A DNA stretch of 64,000 bases from JAIBJN01 sp963825255 (GCA_963825255.1 CAWGSF010000009.1:248001-312000); one strand, 5' to 3'. Positions 17,955-26,936 are shown, counted from the first letter of the stretch. Program-made: numbers and translations. The notes: generated by a model not told the origin, from the sequence alone.

Positions 17955-18784
17955 CCCGACCTCTTCAGCTTCCCGTGGCGCTTGGCGTGGCGCTCTCCCA
18001 GGCTGAAGACCTGGAGGCCGAGGGGCACCGAGACGGCCCCGATGACGACGAGGGGCCAGAGGTCGTCCCCGAGCGCCTGAACGCCTGCGCCCTCGAGGAT
18101 CGCCTCGCGCACGCCGTCGAGCGCGTACGTCGCCGGCGAGATGACGGCGAGCCACTGCATCCACTCGGGCAGCACGGTCACCGGGTAGTAGACGCCCGAG
18201 ACGACGAGCAGGATGCCCTGCGCGACGAAGCCGAGCTGCATTCCCTTCTCGGGCGAGATGAGCGGGAGGACGGCCGTCATCATCCCGATCCCGACGAAGG
18301 AGACGGAGGCGATCACGAGCACGACGAGCGCGGCCGCGAAGTTCGCCTGCGGCATCGACAGGTCGAAGAAGAACGCGACCACGCCGAAGAGGAGGATCGC
18401 GCGCACGAGCCCGTAGGCGATCGCGAAGAAGCCCATCCCGGCGAGGTGGGCCTGTCGCGACAGGGGCGCCATGAAGGTGTACTCGATCGTCCCCTCCCAG
18501 CGTTCCCAGGCGACCGTCTCGGTGAGGATCTCGAAGATGATCCCCAGGTAGGCCCAGATGACGGCGCCGATGAGGAGGACGGTGGTCATCCTCTCGACGT
18601 CGATGTCCCCGCCCGCCGCCTCCACGCCCTCGGCGATGAAGACGATCGTCAGCGTGTTCGCCACGGTCCAGACGAAGAACGCGAGGTCCCACCAGATGTA
18701 CCGCCTGACGAGGTAGGCATTCCGCTCGACGACGCCGGCGAGGCCGACGAGCTCGGCGCGGAACGTCTGCGTCGTCGCCCTCAT
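17951..18784 (-). CDS. ABC-2 type exporter permease
   Basis: Membrane subunit of an ABC-2 exporter, 277 residues with about six transmembrane segments (for example LAFFVWTVANTLTIVFIAEG, VLLIGAVIWAYLGIIFEILT, ALVVLVIASVSFVGIGMMTA, GFVAQGILLVVSGVYYPVTV and a C-terminal PLVVIGAVSVPLGLQVFSLG). SGVYYPVTVLPEWMQWLAVI-SPATY is the typical ABC-2 signature around segment 5. It pairs with the ATPase gene upstream (start overlaps the ATPase stop by 4 nt) and overlaps the GNAT gene downstream. Such systems export drugs, lipids or polysaccharides; the substrate here is unknown. Frame intact. Confidence 0.88.
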   Translation of the reverse strand: MRATTQTFRAELVGLAGVVERNAYLVRRYIWWDLAFFVWTVANTLTIVFIAEGVEAAGGDIDVERMTTVLLIGAVIWAYLGIIFEILTETVAWERWEGTIEYTFMAPLSRQAHLAGMGFFAIAYGLVRAILLFGVVAFFFDLSMPQANFAAALVVLVIASVSFVGIGMMTAVLPLISPEKGMQLGFVAQGILLVVSGVYYPVTVLPEWMQWLAVISPATYALDGVREAILEGAGVQALGDDLWPLVVIGAVSVPLGLQVFSLGERHAKRHGKLKRSG

Positions 18785-19575
18785 GAGCCCTCACCTCCGT
18801 CGTCCTCGTCCTCGAGCGCGCGCCCGGTGAGCGCGAAGAACGCCTCCTCGAGCGTCGCGACGCCAAGCCGCCGGGCGAGGTCACGGGGCGGCTCGAGGCA
18901 GAGGAGCCTGCCGTGGGCGAGGATCCCGACGCGGTCGGCGAGCATCTCCGCCTCCTCGAGGTCGTGCGTACAGAGGAGCACGGTGGCGTCGTGCTGCTCG
19001 CGCACCTCGCGGATGAACGCCCGGACCTCGAGCCGCGACCGCGGGTCGAGGCCGGTGGTCGGCTCGTCGAGGAGGAGCAGGACCGGCGAGGTCAGGAGCG
19101 CGCGGGCGAGCGCGACCTTCTGCTGCATCCCGCGCGAGAGGTTCTCCATCGGCTCGCCCCGGCGCTCGATGGGGAACCCGACCCGAGCGAGGATCTCGGG
19201 GATCCGCCGCCCGGTCTCCCCCGGCGTCAGCCCGTAGAAGCGGGCGGCGTAGGAGAGGTTCTCGGCCGAGGACATCTTCTTGAAGAAGGAGGCCTCGACC
19301 GACACGCGGTTGACGAGCCGGCGGACGGCGCGTGGGTCACGCGAGATCTCGTGCCCGAAGACGAGGGCCGTGCCTCCGTCCGCGAGGAGGAGCGTCGAGA
19401 GCAGACGGACGAGCGTCGACTTCCCCGACCCGTTCTGGCCGAGGATGGCGACGCACTCGCCTCGCTCGATCGTGAACGACACCGCGTGGAGGGCGGGCAC
19501 GCGCTCGCGGCGCAGGCGGCGCCCCTTCCTGCGGAGGAAGTCCTTGCGGAGGTCGGATACGTGGACGGCGGACAT
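18781..19575 (-). CDS. ABC transporter ATPase for the ABC-2 exporter
   Basis: Cytoplasmic ATP-binding subunit of about 264 residues. Walker A ILGQNGSGKSTLVRLLSTLL, Q-loop region VSVEASFFKKMSSAENL, signature LSRGMQQKVALARALL (SRGMQ variant common in drug/NatA-like exporters), Walker B LLLLDEPTTGLDPRSR and switch His LLCTHDLEEAEML. Two in-frame ATGs exist: 19581, too close to the AAGGAG, and 19575, with 7-nt spacing and preferred. It is the first gene of the exporter-GNAT-nucleotidyltransferase operon. About 250 bp separate it from the divergent second glutamine synthetase gene. Confidence 0.92.
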   Translation of the reverse strand: MSAVHVSDLRKDFLRRKGRRLRRERVPALHAVSFTIERGECVAILGQNGSGKSTLVRLLSTLLLADGGTALVFGHEISRDPRAVRRLVNRVSVEASFFKKMSSAENLSYAARFYGLTPGETGRRIPEILARVGFPIERRGEPMENLSRGMQQKVALARALLTSPVLLLLDEPTTGLDPRSRLEVRAFIREVREQHDATVLLCTHDLEEAEMLADRVGILAHGRLLCLEPPRDLARRLGVATLEEAFFALTGRALEDEDDGGEGS

Positions 19576-19738
19576 GGGCATGCTCCTTCACGAGTCGAGT
19601 CGAACGGCAGGGCAAGAGGACGGCACCCCGCGAAGGGGGCCGCGGCACCTGGTGTCTCAGACTCGGTAGGACTGCATCCCGACCGGCGAGGATACCCCGG
19701 GACTTGAGATCCGTCCAGCCCCCGCGCTACTCTCCAGG

Positions 19739-19811
19739 TGAGGCGCCGACGGCGGCGCTCTCGAATCAGGCGAAGAAGCCTCGGAGACTCTGACGTCGCC
19801 GGGGCTTTTTT
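19739..19811 (+). promoter_or_regulatory. Leader of the second glutamine synthetase gene: two hexaloop hairpins and an overlapping intrinsic terminator
   Basis: Hairpin 1 is GCGCC-GACGGC-GGCGC (19743-19758). Hairpin 2 is AGGC-GAAGAA-GCCT (19768-19781). The GCCT of hairpin 2 starts the terminator arm GCCTCGG (19778-19784), which pairs with CCGGGGC (19799-19805) and is followed by six T residues (19806-19811). The Shine-Dalgarno GAGGAG starts about 10 nt later and the ATG is at 19833, leaving no room for another promoter. Two six-base-loop hairpins, the second overlapping a terminator, is the published architecture of ANTAR targets. The loops here are G-A-N-G-N-N: they have the conserved G4, but G rather than A at position 1. 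Confidence 0.6.
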
Positions 19812-19832
19812 CGTGGACCGAGAGGAGACGGC

Positions 19833-21279
19833 ATGGAGCAGCAGACGGAGACGAAGGCGTACCTGGCGAACGGCGCCCGGCCGGAGCCGGACGAGGCGGT
19901 GGCCTGGGCCTTCCAGCAGAAGGCGCAGATGGTCGACCTCAAGTTCTGCGACCTCTTCGGGGCGTGGCAGCACATGACGCTTCCGGTGAGCGCGTTCGGG
20001 ACGTCGGCGTTCACGGAGGGGCTCGGCTTCGACGGGTCCTCGATCCGCGGCTGGCAGGGGATCGCCGAGAGCGACCTGCTGCTCATGCCCGACCCGGCGA
20101 GCGCGGTCATCGACCCCTTCACGTCGGCTCCGACGCTCTCGCTCGTCTGCGAGGTCGCCGACCCGACGACCGGCGAGCCCTACGGGCGCGACCCGAGGCG
20201 CATCGCGCGGCGGGCGGAGGAGTATCCTGCGCGAGACCGGGATCGCCGACACCGCCAACTTCGGGCCGGAGTGCGAGTTCTTCGTCTTCGACGCGGTCTC
20301 CTTCGAGCTCGCCGCCAACCGCGCCCACTACGCCGTCGACTCCGTCGAGGGGCACTGGAACTCGGGCCTCCCCGGCCTCGGGTACACGGTGAGGGAGAAG
20401 GGCGGCTACTTCCCGCCGGCACCGCACGACACGCTCCACGACCTCCGCACCGAGATCGTCCTCACGCTCGAGCGGCTGGGGATCCCCTGCGAGTTCCACC
20501 ACCACGAGGTCGCCTCGGGCGGCCAGTGCGAGGTCGACCTCCGCTACCAGCCCCTCACGCGGATGGCCGACCAGGTCATGACGTACAAGTACGTCGTCCG
20601 CAACGTCGCCCGCGCGGCGGGCAAGAGCGCGACGTTCATGCCGAAGCCGATCTTCGGCGACAACGGCTCGGGCATGCACACCCACCAGTCCCTCTGGAAG
20701 GAGGGCACGCCGCTCTTCTCGGACAAGTCGGGCTACGCCGGGCTCTCCCATCTCGCCCGCGCGTACGCGGCCGGCATCCTCATGCACGCGCCCGCGCTGC
20801 TCGCCTTCTGCGCTCCGACGACGAACTCCTACCGGCGGCTCGTGCCCGGCTACGAGGCGCCGGTCAACCTCGTCTACTCGAAGCGGAACCGGTCGGCGGC
20901 GATCCGTGTCCCGATGTACTCGGACTCCGCCTCGGCGAAGCGGATCGAGTTCCGCTGCCCCGACGCCGCTGCGAACCCCTACGTCGCTTTCGCGGCCATG
21001 CTGATGGCCGGGATCGACGGGATCGAGAACGGCCTCGACCCGGGCGAGCCCGCGGACTTCGACCTCTTCGAGGAGGAGCGCGACGGGATCCCGCAGGTTC
21101 CGGGATCGCTGGCCGAGGCGCTCGACGCCCTCGAGCACGACCACGAGTTCCTGCTCCGCGGCGAGGTCTTCAGCGAGGAGCTGATCCGCGCCTGGATCGA
21201 CTACAAGCGGGAGACCGAGGTCGACGCGGTCGCGCTCAGGCCGCACCCGGCCGAGTTCGCCCTCTACTTCGACGCGTAG
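19833..21279 (+). CDS. glnA: Glutamine synthetase, class I beta-like, one frameshift
   Basis: Second glutamine synthetase of the window. ATG 19833 after GAGGAGACGGC. Motifs: KFCDLFGAWQHMTLP, GLGFDGSSIRGWQGIAESD, FGPECEFFVFD, HHHEVASGGQCEVDLRYQPL, MPKPIFGDNGSGMHTHQSLW, TNSYRRLVPGYEAPVNL and RCPDAAANPYVAFAAMLMAG. One extra C near 20225 (tat-c-ctg) breaks the frame; correcting it gives about 481 residues. The segment equivalent to the adenylylation site (D-L-Y-D-L-P in regulated beta enzymes) reads ADFDLFEEE, with Phe where the modified Tyr should be, so GlnE-type adenylylation looks impossible. Control is more likely through the hairpin leader just upstream. Divergent from the exporter operon. 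Confidence 0.9.
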
Positions 21280-21288
21280 GCCGGCGAG

Positions 21289-21789
21289 CTAGGCGAACGC
21301 GGAGAGGTAGGGCTGCCAGCGGTCGGGGATCCGCGGCGACGCGAGGGTGACGAAGAGGGTCGGCGTCGGCGTCCGCGGCGCGACGAGCAGGCGCATCTCC
21401 ACCTCCTCCGGGAGGCGGTTTCCCTTGCGCAGGTTGCACGGCGCGCACGAGGTGACGACGTTCTCCCACACCGAGTCGCCGCCGCGCGAGCGCGGCACGA
21501 CGTGGTCGAGGGTCAGCCGGCCGGCCGACCCGCAGTAGACGCAGCGGTGCCCGTCGCGGGCGAACAGCGCCTTGCGCGAGATCTTTCGCTTCACCGCGCG
21601 CGGGACGCGCACGTAGTGGAGCAGGCGGATGACGTGGGGCCAGGGAAACGTGTCCGAGGCGGAGCGCAGCGGCTGCCCGAGGTCCTCGAGCACCTCCGCC
21701 TTGCCCTTGAAGACGAGCACGTGGGCACGCCGCACCGTGCACACGTTGAGCGGCTCGAAGCTGGCGTTCAGGACGAGAACCTGCTGCAT
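21289..21789 (-). CDS. HNH endonuclease family protein
   Basis: A 166-residue single-domain protein common in Actinobacteria. It begins with QQVLVLNASFEPLNVCTVRR, and the nuclease core reads FARDGHRCVYCGSAGRLTLD then HVVPRSRGGDSVWENVVTSC and APCNLRKGNR. This supplies the His-Asn-His set (DHVVPRS, N in WENVV, C-x2-C-N-xK) and two CxxC pairs (CVYC, CAPC) for a structural zinc. The biological role of this conserved stand-alone type is not established. It is convergent with the glutamine synthetase gene (9 bp between stops). ATG 21789. Confidence 0.85.
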   Translation of the reverse strand: MQQVLVLNASFEPLNVCTVRRAHVLVFKGKAEVLEDLGQPLRSASDTFPWPHVIRLLHYVRVPRAVKRKISRKALFARDGHRCVYCGSAGRLTLDHVVPRSRGGDSVWENVVTSCAPCNLRKGNRLPEEVEMRLLVAPRTPTPTLFVTLASPRIPDRWQPYLSAFA

Positions 21790-21819
21790 CGGTGCAAATC
21801 GTAGATGAGCGAGATGCGT

Positions 21820-22227
21820 CTATCGGCGCGGAAGCACGAGCTCGAGCAGATCCTCCCCCGCGGCGACGAACCCGCGGCCGCGGTAGAAGGCGACGGCCCG
21901 GCGGTCGCCGCCGGCGACCACGACCTGGAGCGTCGGCGCGCCCTCGGCGATCGCATAGCCCTCCGCGAACTCGATCAGCTGGCGTCCGACGCCCTCGGCC
22001 TCGTGCTCGGGGCTGACGAAGAGCTGGTCGACCCGAACGGCCTCGCCGGCCCGCGCGACCGCGACGTAGCCCGCGGGCGAGCCCTCGACCTCGGCGACGA
22101 AGACCGTCTCGCGCTCGAGGACGGTGAGCGTGCGGGCATCGGCTCCCCGGTCGAGGCTCGCGAGGCCGAAGAGGAGCGCCTCGTCCTCGGGACCGAGGGG
22201 TCTGATCGCTGCCTTCCGGTACGACAC
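21820..22227 (-). CDS. GNAT-family N-acetyltransferase
   Basis: 135 residues, one GNAT domain. Substrate-side strand ETVFVAEVEGSPAGYVAVAR, beta4-alpha3 VDQLFVSPEHEAEGVGRQLI with the acetyl-CoA loop (a relaxed Q/RxxGxG: EAEGVG), and the C-terminal AVAFYRGRGFVAAGEDLLEL. GTG 22227. The substrate cannot be inferred. It is followed on the same strand by the HNH gene (30 bp) and lies 10 bp after the DUF4446 gene, so it may share a transcript with both. Confidence 0.8.
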   Translation of the reverse strand: MSYRKAAIRPLGPEDEALLFGLASLDRGADARTLTVLERETVFVAEVEGSPAGYVAVARAGEAVRVDQLFVSPEHEAEGVGRQLIEFAEGYAIAEGAPTLQVVVAGGDRRAVAFYRGRGFVAAGEDLLELVLPRR

Positions 22228-22237
22228 GGCTCGACCC

Positions 22238-22720
22238 TTACTGTGCCATAGCCCGCTCGACCGCTTCCTGCTCCTCGGGCGAGAGCGCGATGGGCGCCCG
22301 GCCCCGGTCGAGCAGCTTCACGTAGATGCGCGCGTAGTCGCGCCCCTGGATGGCGCTCATGACGACGCCCGACCGCGCCGCGTCGAGGAACGCGAGCGAG
22401 GCGGACTGGTGGCCGCCGGCGTCCTCGTAGGCGTCGTAACGGACGAGCGCCGTGTGCGAGAGGCAGCCGTCGATGCGCCGGTCGAGCCGCGCGAGCCCGG
22501 CCGCCACCTCGTCGACGGCCCGGTGCAGGTCGTCGATCCGCGTCTGCAGCGAGACGGCGAAGTTGACGAGGTCGTCCTTCTCCGAGCCGAGCAGCACCTG
22601 CTGCGCCCGCCGGACCGCGCGGAGCTTGAGATAGAAGGCGAGCGAGAGGGCGAGCGCGACGACCGCCGCCGCCGCGGCGCCGATGGCGATCCAGAAAGCG
22701 GCGTCGGAGAGGTCCGACAT
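22238..22720 (-). CDS. DUF4446-family membrane-anchored protein
   Basis: 160 residues. An N-terminal transmembrane segment (AAFWIAIGAAAAAVVALALS) is followed by a coiled coil (LQTRIDDLHRAVDEVAAGLA) and the conserved core ALVRYDAYEDAGGHQSASLA, FLDAARSGVVMSAIQGRDYA and RIYVKLLDRG, which I recognise as the DUF4446 family of Firmicutes and Actinobacteria. No biochemical function is established. ATG 22720; the next gene upstream, another membrane protein, ends 29 bp away on the same strand. Confidence 0.8.
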   Translation of the reverse strand: MSDLSDAAFWIAIGAAAAAVVALALSLAFYLKLRAVRRAQQVLLGSEKDDLVNFAVSLQTRIDDLHRAVDEVAAGLARLDRRIDGCLSHTALVRYDAYEDAGGHQSASLAFLDAARSGVVMSAIQGRDYARIYVKLLDRGRAPIALSPEEQEAVERAMAQ

Positions 22721-22749
22721 GGAGGCCTAGCCTACCGTCCTCCCGACGG

Positions 22750-23883
22750 CTACTGGAGCGTGAAGATCACGTTGTACTGCGCGCTGTTGTTCCCGGTGTT
22801 CTGCTCGCCGGAAACAGGCTCGACCGTCACCTTGAGCGTCGTGCGGGTCGAGAACGAGAGCTGGCCGAACCCGCTGAACGTCACCGTCTTCGTGTCGCCC
22901 GGGTTGATGAGGTCGATGATCTGCTCCTTGCGGATGACCGGATCCTGCTGGATCACGAGCCGCACCGGCACCTGTGTCTCCTGGCTGTCGCCGGAGTTCT
23001 GGATGAGCACCTGGAACGCGAGGTTCTCGACCGCCTTGACGGTGTTGTCCTCGGACGGCGAGAGCTGCTGGCCGCCGGGCTGCACGCGCACGGCCTGGAT
23101 CCCGTTGCCGTGCAGGCCGCCCGACTCGGGGCTCTGCGTCAGGCGCTGGACGAGGAGCTTCCACGCCGTCGGTGCCGCCAGCTCGGGGTTGGACATGAAG
23201 GCCGACTCGGGCACGGAGACGTCGGTGATGTCCTCGTCGGAGAGCACCTCCTGGGCCGGGGCCCTGAACGAGTCCGCGTAGATGACGTCGCTCGCGAAGA
23301 GGCGCTGCGCCTGCGCCGAGAGGAGACGCCCCGACTCGTCCGGATCGCTCGTCTGGGCGACCTGCGCGAGCGCGGTGGCCAGCCCGGCGAGCCCGTTCAC
23401 CCGGAACTGCATCGTCTCGATCAGTGCCTCCTGCTGGTCGACGAGCGGGCCGGGAGGCTGGAGGTCCTGCGTCCGCGTGAGGATCTGCTCCTGCTGGTCG
23501 CGCAGGCCCTCGAGGTCTCCGCGCAGGTCCTCGAGCTTGATCCCGGGCGTCGTCAGCTGCGTGTTGAGGGTCTTGCCGAGCGCGTCGGAGTCGGAGACGA
23601 CGCCGTTCACGTCGTCGATGTAGCCCTCGTACTCGGACTGCTTCTGGTTGGAGCGGCAGCTGTTGACGACGAGGATGAGGATGACGGCGAGGACGATCGC
23701 GCCCGCGATGAGGACGCCGAGCCGGTAGAGGCGCGGTCCGCCGGGCGGGGAGGGCGGCCGTGTCGGCAGGCGGCGGCGCCTCCGCGGCCCGTCCTTCGCG
23801 GAGCTGGCCTCCTCCGTCGGCGACTCGTCGAAGAAGTCGAACTCGATGTCGCTCTGAGGCTCGGTTTTCTCGCGGTCGAACAC
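22750..23883 (-). CDS. Single-pass membrane protein with an extracellular beta-sandwich-like C-terminus
   Basis: 377 residues; not a family I can name. An acidic then arginine/proline-rich cytoplasmic tail (residues 1-50), one transmembrane helix (GVLIAGAIVLAVILILVVNS), an extracellular helical region with coiled-coil character (LRDQQEQILTRTQDL), and a C-terminal region (about 285-377) of alternating strands: VENLAFQVLIQNSGDSQETQ, VPVRLVIQQD, INPGDTKTVTFSGF and RTTLKVTVEPVSGEQNTGNN. The last resembles the CARDB/Ig-like adhesion folds. GTG 23883. It is divergent from the Ser/Thr kinase gene (89 bp), so it could be part of the cell-envelope programme. Frame intact. Confidence 0.6.
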   Translation of the reverse strand: MFDREKTEPQSDIEFDFFDESPTEEASSAKDGPRRRRRLPTRPPSPPGGPRLYRLGVLIAGAIVLAVILILVVNSCRSNQKQSEYEGYIDDVNGVVSDSDALGKTLNTQLTTPGIKLEDLRGDLEGLRDQQEQILTRTQDLQPPGPLVDQQEALIETMQFRVNGLAGLATALAQVAQTSDPDESGRLLSAQAQRLFASDVIYADSFRAPAQEVLSDEDITDVSVPESAFMSNPELAAPTAWKLLVQRLTQSPESGGLHGNGIQAVRVQPGGQQLSPSEDNTVKAVENLAFQVLIQNSGDSQETQVPVRLVIQQDPVIRKEQIIDLINPGDTKTVTFSGFGQLSFSTRTTLKVTVEPVSGEQNTGNNSAQYNVIFTLQ

Positions 23884-23972
23884 GGCCCTCGGGGGTCGAA
23901 GAAGTGGCCGAGTCTACCACCCGGTCCGGACTTTGCAGGACTTTCTTGCGCGAGAGCCAAGTGGCCTGCCAG

Positions 23973-25632
23973 ATGGAGCCTGCGGTCGCCCTCAGCGAGC
24001 GCGATCTCGTCCTCGGTCGCTATCGCCCTCTCCGCCCCCTCGGAAGCGGTGGCTCCGGCTCGGTGTGGCTGGCGCGCGACGAGGAGGCCGGCCGCGACGT
24101 CGCGCTCAAGATCGTCCCCAGGGAGGGGAAGGCCGGCTCGCGCGCCGAGCGGGAGGTGGACGCCGCCACGCGCCTCCGACACCCGCGCTGCCTGCGCGCG
24201 CTCGCGCTCGCGCGCGACGAGCGCCACGTCTACGTGGCCTACCCCTACGTCGCCGGGAGCACGCTGCGGGAGGCGCTCCGCGGCGGAGGGCTCGACGACT
24301 GGAGCGCGGTCGAGGCCGCGGCGCAGGTGCTCGAGGGCCTGGCCCACGCGCACGCGCACGGCGTCGTCCACCGCGACGTGAAGCCCGCGAACGTGATGCT
24401 GGAGGAGGGGGACGGAGATCGCGGTCCGCCTGCTCGACTTCGGGCTCGCCCAGATCGACGAGGCGGACACGCTGACCGCGGTCGGCGACGTCCCGGGCAC
24501 GCTCGCCTACATCGCGCCGGAGCGGCTCGCGCGGGGAGAGGCAACCGGCGCCGCCGACGTCTGGTCCACCGGCGTGATGCTCTGGGAGGCACTCGCGGGC
24601 CGCCATCCGTTCTGGTCCGTCTCGCCGCTCGAGACCGCACGCCGCGTCGAGCAGGGCGCGCAGCCGCTCGCCGAGCTCCGACCCGACCTCCCGCGCGGGC
24701 TCTGCCGCGCAGTCGACCGCATGCTGGCGGTCGAGCCCGGCAAGCGTCCGAGCGCGAAGCAGGCGGTCCACCTCCTGCGGTCGGCCGAGGAGGATCGCGG
24801 CAAGCGCACGCGGGCGACCACCTCCCCGACGATGCTCCGCGAGCGCGCGCCCCACGCGCTGCTCGCCGCCGCAACGGCCGCCGGGACGTCGCTCATCCTT
24901 CCCTTCTTCCCGACCGGCTGGCCGCTGCTCCTCGGCGCCCTGGCCGCGCTGCTCGCGCTCGTGGTGCCGACCGCCGGGCTCGCCTTCGCCCTCGCGGTCC
25001 CGATCCTGCCGCTCGGCAACGTCTCGCTCGGGCTCGCCCTCGCGTACGCCTGCCTCGCCCTCGCGTGGCTCGTACTCTTCTGGCGCGACCCCCGCTCGGG
25101 GCTCCTCTTCGCGGTCGGCCCGCTGCTCGGCGCCGTCCACCTCCTCCCGCTCGTCCCCCTCGTCGCTCTCCACGCCCGCGGCCCCGTCCGGCGCGCGGCG
25201 ACGGGTGCGGCGGCCGTCCTCGCGGCGGCAGTGACCGCGATCGTCACCGGCATCGGCCTCCCGCTCACGGGCGGGGGCTCGCCGGAAACGGCGGGCCTCG
25301 GCCGAGCGACCCGCCCGGACGAGGTCATCGGCGACGCGCTCGCGGTCCTCGCGGGCCGGCCGACGATCCTCGCGGCGGCGGTCGTCCTCGCGGCCGCGTC
25401 CGTCGCGGCGCCGATCGCCCGGCAGGCCGGCCTCTGGGCGGTCGCCGCCTGGGGCGCCGGGCTCCTCGCCGCGCTCCTGCTCGTCCCGCTCGCGGTGGAC
25501 GGCGCGCCGGTCGACGCCCTGTGGGCCGTGGCCGCGGCGTCCCTCGCGACGGGCGCGCTCGCGTACCCCCTGCTGGGCGAGCGCGCCAATCCCGTCCCGT
25601 GGGTGCGTGGGCTGGCGCCGACGCGTCGTTAG
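23973..25632 (+). CDS. Membrane Ser/Thr protein kinase with a polytopic C-terminus, one frameshift
   Basis: Hanks-type kinase domain (about residues 15-270): glycine loop LGSGGSGSVWLARD, Lys in VALKIV, catalytic HRDVKPANVML, LLDFGLAQ (DFG), GTLAYIAPERL and DVWSTGVMLWEALAG. An extra G near 24416 (gac-g-gag) breaks the frame between HRD and DFG; correction joins the halves. Unlike PASTA or single-TM kinases, the second half (from about residue 295) is a string of about eight to ten hydrophobic helices (for example PLLLGALAALLALVVPTAGL, PILAAAVVLAAASVAAPIAR). ATG 23973; the upstream Shine-Dalgarno is weak. It is followed by fhaA, whose FHA domain would bind phosphothreonine products. Confidence 0.78.
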
Positions 25633-25665
25633 AGTGGCGGCGGGCACAATGGTGTCCCTCGCCCC

Positions 25666-26448
25666 ATGAGCGTCCTGCGGAGCATCGAGCACCGGATCGA
25701 GTCGATCGTCGAAGGCGTCTTCGGGCGCGCCTTCCGCACCCACGTGCAGCCCGTCGAGCTCGCCCGCAAGCTCGCCAAGGAGATGGACGATGCCAAGACG
25801 ATGTCCGTCTCGCGCGTGTACGTGCCCAACGAGTACTCGCTCTACCTCGCGCCGGGCGACCGCGACCAGTTCGCGAGCTACGAGGACTCCCTCCTCACCG
25901 AGCTCTCCGACTACCTGTCCGAGCACGCCCGCCGGGAGGGCTACGCGCTCCTCTCCACCCCGAAGGTGCTGATCGAGGAGGACGAGGACCTCTCGATCGG
26001 CGAGTTCGGGATCGCCACGCGAATGGTCGAGCCGGCGCGCCGGGAGGCGCCCGTCCCGCCGGGCGTGACGCCGCAGCCCGTCCCCGGGCACACCAGGATC
26101 TACCGGCCCGAGCCGGCGGACACCGAGGCCGTCTCGGAAGAGGACGCGGCGGAGCTCGACCTGGCGCACGCGCCCGTCACGCTCGTCGTCGACGGGGAGC
26201 GCCACGAGCTGACCGACAGGACTCTCACCCTCGGGCGCTCCCGCGAGTGCGACATCAGGGTCGACGACCCCAACGTCTCGCGCCGCCACGCCGAGATCCG
26301 CCACGAGGACGACGGGTACGCGATCGTCGACCTCGGCTCGACGAACGGCGTCGTGATCGACGGCAAGCGGGTCGACCGGGCGCGGCTCGAGCCCGGCATC
26401 GCCGTCCTCCTCGGGACGACCGAGCTGCGCCTCGAGCGCGGCTACTAG
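25666..26448 (+). CDS. fhaA: FhaA-like protein: DUF3662 domain plus FHA domain
   Basis: 260 residues. The N-terminal DUF3662 domain (MSVLRSIEHRIESIVEGVFG, AFRTHVQPVELARKLAKEMD and the VYVPNEYSLYLAP motif, to about residue 125) is joined by a Pro-rich linker to a C-terminal FHA domain (LTLGRSRECDIRVDDPNVSR, RHAEIRHEDDGYAIVDLGST, NGVVIDGKRV). The GR-S-x2H-N phosphothreonine-binding residues are present. In mycobacteria FhaA binds phosphorylated kinase targets and the MurJ system, linking STPK signalling to peptidoglycan export. Order fhaA-fhaB-pstP-ftsW/rodA-pbpA-pknB is the conserved actinobacterial block. The ATG at 25666 follows a short 33-bp gap. Confidence 0.9.
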   Translation: MSVLRSIEHRIESIVEGVFGRAFRTHVQPVELARKLAKEMDDAKTMSVSRVYVPNEYSLYLAPGDRDQFASYEDSLLTELSDYLSEHARREGYALLSTPKVLIEEDEDLSIGEFGIATRMVEPARREAPVPPGVTPQPVPGHTRIYRPEPADTEAVSEEDAAELDLAHAPVTLVVDGERHELTDRTLTLGRSRECDIRVDDPNVSRRHAEIRHEDDGYAIVDLGSTNGVVIDGKRVDRARLEPGIAVLLGTTELRLERGY

Positions 26449-26465
26449 GGAGTGCCGGAGGGCGA

Positions 26466-26936
26466 GTGTCCGTCGAGCCTGTCCTCATCGCGCTCCAGGC
26501 CGCCTTCGTCGTCCTCCTCTACGTCTTCGTCTGGCGTGTCGTCCGCTCGGCCGAGCGCGGCCTCCCGGCGACGCCGCAGGAGAGCTTCGTGATGGCCCCG
26601 GCCCAGGCCGCGCAAGCCCGGGCCGACGCGGGGATCCTCCCCGGCCGCCTCGTCGTCCGCCGCTCGCGCGCCGTCCCCGTCGGCCGGGCGTTCGACGCGG
26701 GCCCCGTGCCGGCGACGATCGGGCGGGCCGAGGACAACCTCATCGTCATCTCCGGGGACGACTACGCGTCCGGCCACCACGCCCGGGTCGAAGCCGGCCT
26801 CGACGGCACCTGGGTGATCGACCTGGGCTCGACGAACGGGACCTACGTGAACGGCGAGCGCGTCGACGGCCGGCGGCGGCTCCACGAGGGCGACGTCCTC
26901 CAGGTCGGCGACACGGAGCTGGCGTTCGAACGATGA
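26466..26936 (+). CDS. fhaB: FhaB-like membrane FHA-domain protein
   Basis: 156 residues. The GTG start at 26466 is set by GGAGGG a few bases upstream. One N-terminal transmembrane helix (PVLIALQAAFVVLLYVFVWR), a linker, then an FHA domain: PATIGRAEDNLIVISGDDYA (GR), SGHHARVEAGLDGTWVIDLG and STNGTYVNGERV. The binding residues (R in IGRAED, S/H in ASGHHAR, N in STNGT) are kept. FhaB/FipA homologues bind phosphorylated divisome or elongasome partners. The stop overlaps the pstP start as ATGA, so the two are translationally coupled. Confidence 0.88.
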   Translation: MSVEPVLIALQAAFVVLLYVFVWRVVRSAERGLPATPQESFVMAPAQAAQARADAGILPGRLVVRRSRAVPVGRAFDAGPVPATIGRAEDNLIVISGDDYASGHHARVEAGLDGTWVIDLGSTNGTYVNGERVDGRRRLHEGDVLQVGDTELAFER

